From contig NZ_VFOR01000001.1 of assembly GCF_006716235.1 (NCBI RefSeq), positions 682,001-746,000 on the forward strand: a stretch of DNA of 64,000 bases, read 5' to 3'. Of this stretch, positions 59,609 through 64,000 are shown in pieces. A program made the position numbers and the translations under genes. Numbering within the stretch: the first letter of the stretch is position 1; the number at the start of each line of letters is the position of its first letter. Origin of the DNA: Propioniferax innocua. GTDB taxonomy: Bacteria; Actinomycetota; Actinomycetes; Propionibacteriales; Propionibacteriaceae. The notes beneath the pieces are model-generated. The model saw nothing but the letters and a program-made list of their open reading frames with translations. It did no database searches and was not told the origin of the DNA.

Positions 59609-60781
59609 ATGGCCGACATCAAGACGAACCAGCCCGACCATCCCAAGTTCGAGGCCGTCAGCGCCGCCCTCGCCACGGTGCAGGATCCGGAGATCAAGCG
59701 GCCGATCACCGAACTCGGCATGGTCGGCAGCGTGGAGTTCACCGGTGACGACGTGCTCGTCAACATCCTGCTGACCACCCAGGGCTGCCCTCTCAAGGGC
59801 CCCATCCGCGAGGACGTCACCAAGGCGGTCAGCGCTGTCGAAGGCATCGGCACGGTCTCGGTCGATCTCGGCGTCATGTCCGACGAACAGCGCGCCGAAC
59901 TCCGCAAGAACCTCAACGGTGGCCGAGCCGCCCGCGACATCCCGTTCTCCCGCCCCGGAAACCTGACGCGGATCATCGCGGTCTCCTCCGGCAAGGGTGG
60001 CGTCGGCAAGTCATCGGTCACGGTCAATCTGGCCATGGCCCTCGCCCAGCGCGGACGCAGCGTCGGCATCCTCGACGCCGACATCTACGGCCACTCGGTC
60101 CCGGTGATGCTCGGTGTCGCCGATGCCCGCCCCACCTCGATCGGTGACGATGAGGAGTCGATGATCCTCCCGGTGCCGACCCTGGGGTTGAAGGTGATGT
60201 CGATCGGCATGCTGAAGCCGCAGCGCGACCAGGTCGTCGCGTGGCGCGGGCCGATCCTCGACCGCGCCATCCAGCAGATGCTCGCCGATGTGCATTGGGG
60301 CGATCTGGATTACCTCGTCCTCGACCTTCCGCCGGGTACCGGCGATGTCGCGATCTCCATCGGTCAGAAGCTTCCGAACGCCGAGGTCGTGGTGGTCACC
60401 ACACCGCAGGCCGCAGCGGCCGAGGTCGCCGAGCGCGCAGGCACCATGGCGTCGATGATGAAGCAGAAGGTCATCGGCGTGGTGGAGAACATGGCATGGC
60501 TGGAGACCCCCGATGGCGAGCGGATGGAGATCTTCGGTTCCGGTGGCGGCCAGCACACCGCTGATGCCCTCACCCGGCGCCTCGGCTACGACGTGCCCTT
60601 GATGAGCCAGGTGCCCCTGGATCCGAAGGTACGCGAATCCGGCGACGAAGGCGTGCCCATCGTGGCCGCCGATGACGCCGCCGAGAACACCAGCGCCCAG
60701 GAGTTCGCCAAGATCGCAGAGACGCTCGACAAGAAGGGCCGGTCGTTGGCCGGCCTGCAGCTGGGCGTCACGCCCACCTGA
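59609..60781 (+). CDS. mrp: Mrp/NBP35-type P-loop ATPase (iron-sulfur carrier)
   Basis: 390 residues from the ATG at 59609 (GGAG 2 nt before); upstream in-frame sequence is not needed. An N-terminal MIP18/DUF59 domain (about 10-95, TVQDPEIKRPITELGMV) is followed by the ATPase with deviant Walker A SGKGGVGKSSVTVNLA, DADIYGHSVP and LVLDLPPGTGD. The ENMAW loop lacks the C-x-x-C found in eukaryotic and some bacterial members. It is thought to carry iron-sulfur clusters to target proteins. Confidence 0.9.
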   Translation: MADIKTNQPDHPKFEAVSAALATVQDPEIKRPITELGMVGSVEFTGDDVLVNILLTTQGCPLKGPIREDVTKAVSAVEGIGTVSVDLGVMSDEQRAELRKNLNGGRAARDIPFSRPGNLTRIIAVSSGKGGVGKSSVTVNLAMALAQRGRSVGILDADIYGHSVPVMLGVADARPTSIGDDEESMILPVPTLGLKVMSIGMLKPQRDQVVAWRGPILDRAIQQMLADVHWGDLDYLVLDLPPGTGDVAISIGQKLPNAEVVVVTTPQAAAAEVAERAGTMASMMKQKVIGVVENMAWLETPDGERMEIFGSGGGQHTADALTRRLGYDVPLMSQVPLDPKVRESGDEGVPIVAADDAAENTSAQEFAKIAETLDKKGRSLAGLQLGVTPT

Positions 60782-60805
60782 TACAGGTTCGGATCTGACC
60801 GACGC

Positions 60806-61204
60806 TCAGGTCGCTTCCCGGTCGAACGGGGCGGGCCCTTCGCTTTCGGCGGCGGGAACGTCCTTGTTCATGCCCGCGAGGGTCTTCTTCATGTCCTCGA
60901 CGTCTTCACGCATACCCCGGTCGGCGTCCTTGAAGTCCTGACGCACGTCGTCGATGACGGGCTGGACCTCCTCGAGCAGGTGCTTCTTCACGAAGGTCTT
61001 GGGGTTGAGGTCACGGATGTCGAGATCGGCATACTCGGGGCCGAGCTCACGTCGCAGCGTCGACTGTGCATCGTTGGCGATGTGGCGCAGGTAATTGACC
61101 ACACGGGCGACCTTGCGAGCGATCTCCGGAAGCTTCTCCGGGCCGAAGATGATGATGGCGAGGACGATGAGAACGCCGATCTCGCCCGGCCCGATGTCAA
61201 ACAT
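60806..61204 (-). CDS. tatB: Sec-independent translocase component TatB
   Basis: 132 residues. One N-terminal helix (GEIGVLIVLAIIIFGPEKLP, with the Glu and FGP hinge of TatA/B) is followed by an amphipathic helix (IARKVARVVNYLRHIAND) and a long acidic cytoplasmic tail. Length and tail point to TatB rather than TatA. It recognises twin-arginine signal peptides with TatC, which is not in this window. Neighbouring htrA and mrp match the order seen in mycobacteria. Confidence 0.88.
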   Translation of the reverse strand: MFDIGPGEIGVLIVLAIIIFGPEKLPEIARKVARVVNYLRHIANDAQSTLRRELGPEYADLDIRDLNPKTFVKKHLLEEVQPVIDDVRQDFKDADRGMREDVEDMKKTLAGMNKDVPAAESEGPAPFDREAT

Positions 61205-61210
61205 GGCGCC

Positions 61211-61216
61211 AGACTA
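61211..61216 (-). promoter_or_regulatory. -10 element TAGTCT, leaderless tatB
   Basis: TAGTCT on the minus strand is followed by 6 nt and the ATG at 61204, within the 23-bp gap after htrA. tatB may therefore have its own promoter. Confidence 0.45.
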
Positions 61217-61227
61217 GTCGATCCACG

Positions 61228-62484
61228 TCAGCCGACCTTGCCCTCCAATGTGACTTCCACATCACCGTCACCAACCAGGCTCAGTCGGGTCACATCGCCG
61301 GGTCGGTGCGTCCGGATCCGCACGATGAAATCGGTGACGCTCATGACACGATGCCCGTCAACGCTCTCAACGGTGTCGCCCGATGAAATACCAGCCCGGT
61401 CGGCGGGGCTGCCGGGAGTCACCTCGACGATGCGGACGCCAGCACCATCTGCTGCGACCGTTGCGCCGATCACCGGGTAGGTGGCCGAGCCGGTGTTCAG
61501 GATCTCGTCCATGACATCGCGTGCCTGGTTGATCGGGATGGCGAAACCGACGCCGATGCTGCCACTTTGCGAGCCCTGCCCACCCGCACCCATGGTGAGG
61601 ATCGCCGAGTTGATGCCGATCACCTGGCCAGCCCCGTTGACCAGGGGACCCCCGGAGTTTCCGGGGTTGATCGCCGCGTCAGTCTGGATGCCGTTGATGT
61701 ATGCCGTCGGCGAGTCCGCATCCGAGCCTCCGCCCACGTCCAGGGGACGCTCGGTGGCCGACACGATGCCGGAGGTGACGGTGCCTCCCAGACCGAGGGG
61801 CGAACCGATCGCGACGGTGGGCTCACCAATCTGGACCGCGCCAGAATCCCCCATTTCGACAGGTGGAGCCTCGATGGGGTCATCCGACTTCACCACGGCC
61901 ACGTCATAGGACGGGCTGCGCCCCACCACCGTGGCGGAGTGAATCGTGCCGTCGGGGAACATGAGATCGACCTGGCCGTCGCTGGCCGCCTCGACCACAT
62001 GGTTGTTGGTCGCCACGTGACCCTGATCATCCAGCACAAAACCCGAACCCGTACCGCCACGGCCTCCATCGACCACGATGGTCACTGTGCTGGGCAGCAC
62101 ATCGGTGGCGATCTGGGGAATCCCCTCGGCGGAAACAGGCTCTCCCCTTCCACCTGGCCCCGATTCGATCGGCGCCGATGAGGTGGGGGGCTGGATGCTG
62201 CGTGACCCGAGCCAGACACCCCCTGCTCCGGCTGCGCCTCCCACGACGAGGGCCGTCACGGCCACCGCTGCCACGATGCCCGCGATACCCCGACGCTTGG
62301 GCTCGGTCGGCTGGTGCTGCAGCGGCACGGGGTGCTGATGCTGTGGCGCAGACGGTTGTTGCGGCTGCGCGAACTGCGGTGGCCCCCCGAAGAAGTACTG
62401 CGGCGGCTGCGACCCCCATGAATCGGCATCGCTGGCCTCGGTCCAACCGCTGGCCCCACTGCTGGACCAGCCTCCGTGGGTCAC
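61228..62484 (-). CDS. htrA: HtrA/DegP-type serine protease with PDZ domain
   Basis: 418 residues from a GTG that overlaps the upstream stop (GTGA). A Gln/Pro-rich cytoplasmic N-terminus (about 1-65) leads to a membrane helix (GIAGIVAAVAVTALVVGGAAG). The trypsin-like domain (about 125-320) has the triad His in VATNNHVVEA, Asp in SYDVAVVK and Ser in NPGNSGGPLV. One PDZ domain follows (about 330-415, DRAGISSGDTVESVDGH). It should degrade or refold misfolded extracytoplasmic proteins. Confidence 0.93.
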   Translation of the reverse strand: MTHGGWSSSGASGWTEASDADSWGSQPPQYFFGGPPQFAQPQQPSAPQHQHPVPLQHQPTEPKRRGIAGIVAAVAVTALVVGGAAGAGGVWLGSRSIQPPTSSAPIESGPGGRGEPVSAEGIPQIATDVLPSTVTIVVDGGRGGTGSGFVLDDQGHVATNNHVVEAASDGQVDLMFPDGTIHSATVVGRSPSYDVAVVKSDDPIEAPPVEMGDSGAVQIGEPTVAIGSPLGLGGTVTSGIVSATERPLDVGGGSDADSPTAYINGIQTDAAINPGNSGGPLVNGAGQVIGINSAILTMGAGGQGSQSGSIGVGFAIPINQARDVMDEILNTGSATYPVIGATVAADGAGVRIVEVTPGSPADRAGISSGDTVESVDGHRVMSVTDFIVRIRTHRPGDVTRLSLVGDGDVEVTLEGKVG

Positions 62485-63188
62485 GCGATGCTCCGATATC
62501 CGGCGCTGACGAGAATGTCACCCGATGGCGTGTAGGACTCCTGCCAGAGCACCTGATGCGTCGACGCGTCGAGCCAGTAACGGTTGGCGACAGGACCGGC
62601 CGGGTCCCCGACCCGCGATGCCAGCTGCACCGTCGGGCGGCCGAGGATCTCATCTGATTCAGCGATGGTCCACACCACACGACCGGGCTGACCCAGCTCA
62701 TCGGTGGACATGGGTGTGGGGACGAAACTGGTGGTGCCGTCGGGAAACCGCACCGAAGTGCCCTCTGGACGGGTGCTCGTTCGAGCAGTGATCGTCCGGA
62801 ACGGTTCCCCGACAGATTCACGGACGTGAACGGTCTGGCTTCCGTCGAGCAGGCCAAGAGCGGTCGACACCGCCGCTTCGTGCACGGCATCGGCCTCACG
62901 GCCCGCCTTCTCGTCCGAACGCTTCACGGGCCTCACCGGGGCAAGCTGACCGGCATCGGCTCCAGCGACCTTCTCAGCCGGGTGTCCCTGCACGAGCATC
63001 GCGGTGACAACGGGGTTGGTCAGGGGGGTGACCGCCATGTCCCGCGTGAGCTGCGGATGGAATGCGGCCGGTCGGCCCATCGACGAAGCAGGCGAGGCGA
63101 CGGCCGCCCCGGCCAGGCCTGTGGTTGCCAGCATGACTCCCGCAGCACATCCTGCTGCCAGCATCACGCCCACACGTCGTGCTCGCAT
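62481..63188 (-). CDS. secreted RseB/MucB-like protein
   Basis: 235 residues from the ATG at 63188 (AAGGAGG 6 nt upstream). Signal peptide about 1-34 (RVGVMLAAGCAAGVMLATTG). The mature part has beta-strand spacing of sigma-E regulator RseB/outer-membrane-lipoprotein-like folds (GRPTVQLASR, RYWLDASTHQVLWQESYTPSG). It is directly coupled to htrA. In mycobacteria the htrA-tatB pair is preceded by sigE and rseA; here this protein occupies that place. The call is moderate. Confidence 0.6.
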   Translation of the reverse strand: MRARRVGVMLAAGCAAGVMLATTGLAGAAVASPASSMGRPAAFHPQLTRDMAVTPLTNPVVTAMLVQGHPAEKVAGADAGQLAPVRPVKRSDEKAGREADAVHEAAVSTALGLLDGSQTVHVRESVGEPFRTITARTSTRPEGTSVRFPDGTTSFVPTPMSTDELGQPGRVVWTIAESDEILGRPTVQLASRVGDPAGPVANRYWLDASTHQVLWQESYTPSGDILVSAGYRSIA

Positions 63189-63198
63189 CGATCCTCCT

Positions 63199-64000
63199 TC
63201 AGGCCAACCCGGCTTCCTCGAGTGCTTCGATGAATCCCTTGAGCTGGTCTTCGGTGGCGGCAACCTGCGGCGGACGTAGAACGCCCACCCGGTGCCCCTG
63301 CCATGTCAGACCGGCCTTCACCATGGTGCATCCCTGGGCAGCGAAAACACCAGTGTAGACCGGCAACAAAGTGCGGTGGAGTTCCAGAGCACGCTCGACG
63401 TCCCCGGCCAGATAGGCCTCGATCATCTGTTTGGTCTGAACCCCGCAGAAGTGGGTCGAGGTTCCCACCACGCCCGAACCACCGATCGCCAGCAGCGGCA
63501 GGGTCATGGCGTCGTCACCGGAGTACACGGCAAGGTCTGTTCGTCGAAGAACCTCGGCGGTCCCGGCCATGTCATGCTTCGCGTCCTTCAACGCCACGAT
63601 GTTCGGGTGCTGACCGAGCGTCACGAGGGTGTCGGTGGTCATGGGCACGCCGGTGCGATGCGGGATGTCGTACATGAAGACGCCCAGATCGGTGGCGTCG
63701 GCCACCGTCTCGAAGTGCGCGATGATGCCCGACTGCGGAGGACGTGCATAGTACGGCGCCACCAGCAGAACAGCGTCGGCACCATTGTCGCTGGCCCGCT
63801 TGGCGAGCTCGACTGACTGGGACGTGCTCGCGGCCCCCGCTCCGGCGATCAACTTGACGTCATCCCCCACGGCCTCGCGCACGGTGCGCACCAGCTGGGA
63901 TTTCTCATCCCACGTGGTGGTCGGTGACTCGCCTGTGGTGCCCGAGATCACCAACGCATCGTTGTGCATCTCCTCGACGAGATACACCGCGAGTTCGGCG
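63199..64000 (-). CDS. dapA: 4-hydroxy-tetrahydrodipicolinate synthase, 5' end outside window
   Basis: 267 complete codons are visible; the frame continues past base 64000, so the in-frame GTG at 63987 is internal. It condenses pyruvate with aspartate semialdehyde in the lysine/diaminopimelate pathway. The GTTGESPT motif, the Tyr of FMYDIPHRTG and the Schiff-base Lys of NIVALKDAKHD are all present. It ends 10 bp before the RseB-like start. Confidence 0.95.
   Translation of the reverse strand, partial: AELAVYLVEEMHNDALVISGTTGESPTTTWDEKSQLVRTVREAVGDDVKLIAGAGAASTSQSVELAKRASDNGADAVLLVAPYYARPPQSGIIAHFETVADATDLGVFMYDIPHRTGVPMTTDTLVTLGQHPNIVALKDAKHDMAGTAEVLRRTDLAVYSGDDAMTLPLLAIGGSGVVGTSTHFCGVQTKQMIEAYLAGDVERALELHRTLLPVYTGVFAAQGCTMVKAGLTWQGHRVGVLRPPQVAATEDQLKGFIEALEEAGLA

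Noticed and set aside
1-64000. CRISPR arrays, tRNA genes, insertion sequences, prophage
   Set aside because: Scanning by eye found no regularly spaced repeats, cloverleaf sequences, transposase motifs or phage structural genes.

Overview
The window reads as a chromosomal segment of a high-GC Actinomycete, most probably a member of the Propionibacteriaceae. The reasons are the very GC-rich third codon positions, Actinobacteria-restricted families (DUF3043, DUF4191, a mycothiol-dependent maleylpyruvate isomerase-like protein, GlnA2, a DUF222/HNH protein with an SOS box), a type A actinobacterial RNase P RNA, and many genes whose -10 hexamer lies 6-8 nt before the start codon with no Shine-Dalgarno (leaderless). 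No tRNA, rRNA, CRISPR, prophage or insertion sequence was seen.

Layout. 1-6.2 kb: housekeeping genes (DUF3043 partial, DUF4870, aldo/keto reductase, gcvT, pepA). 6.2-15 kb: a lipoate-centred block with lpdA, sucB (two lipoyl domains), lipB, lipA and a DUF4191 gene. It is interrupted by an AbiEi-like winged-helix/nuclease-like protein and an ABC exporter pair. 15-19.8 kb: ABC-F ATPase, CPBP protease, GH13 enzyme, a secreted protein and an RDD membrane protein. 19.8-21.3 kb: glnA1. 21.25-31.9 kb: a minus-strand, fully overlapping five-gene sortase-assembled pilus operon (backbone pilin, sortase C, minor pilin, a 2,081-aa repeat adhesin, second sortase C). 32-36.7 kb: an M15 peptidase with a peptidoglycan-binding domain, then a membrane protein coupled to an 881-aa fusion of membrane domain, cupredoxin and copper nitrite reductase. 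36.7-39.8 kb: MFS transporter and the biotin ECF system bioY-bioM-bioN with a BioQ-like operator. 39.9-48.5 kb: glnE, a mycothiol-dependent enzyme, glnA2, map, small proteins and an RNB ribonuclease. 48.5-50.6 kb: remnant of a VOC gene, SOS-box DUF222/HNH gene and rnpB. 50.6-64 kb: MFS exporter, pepP, corA, CitE-like lyase, PRC/MgtE_N/CBS protein, DUF1003, hmp, mrp, tatB, htrA, an RseB-like secreted protein and dapA (cut by the window edge).

How the genes work together. LipB and LipA make the lipoyl cofactor used by SucB, which Lpd reoxidises; GcvT belongs to the glycine cleavage system, also lipoyl dependent. GlnE is expected to adenylylate GlnA1, which carries the target tyrosine, but not GlnA2, which lacks it. 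The nitrite reductase and the flavohaemoprotein suggest handling of nitrite and nitric oxide. The pilus operon and peptidoglycan peptidase point to a surface-colonising lifestyle. The most notable items are the pilus operon with its giant Cys-paired-repeat adhesin and two dissimilar class C sortases, the membrane-cupredoxin-NirK fusion, the SOS-controlled HNH gene, a probable AUC start codon, and a nested inverted repeat between map and glnA2. Coordinates and residue numbers were worked out by hand from the given sequence; family names are recognitions, not database results.
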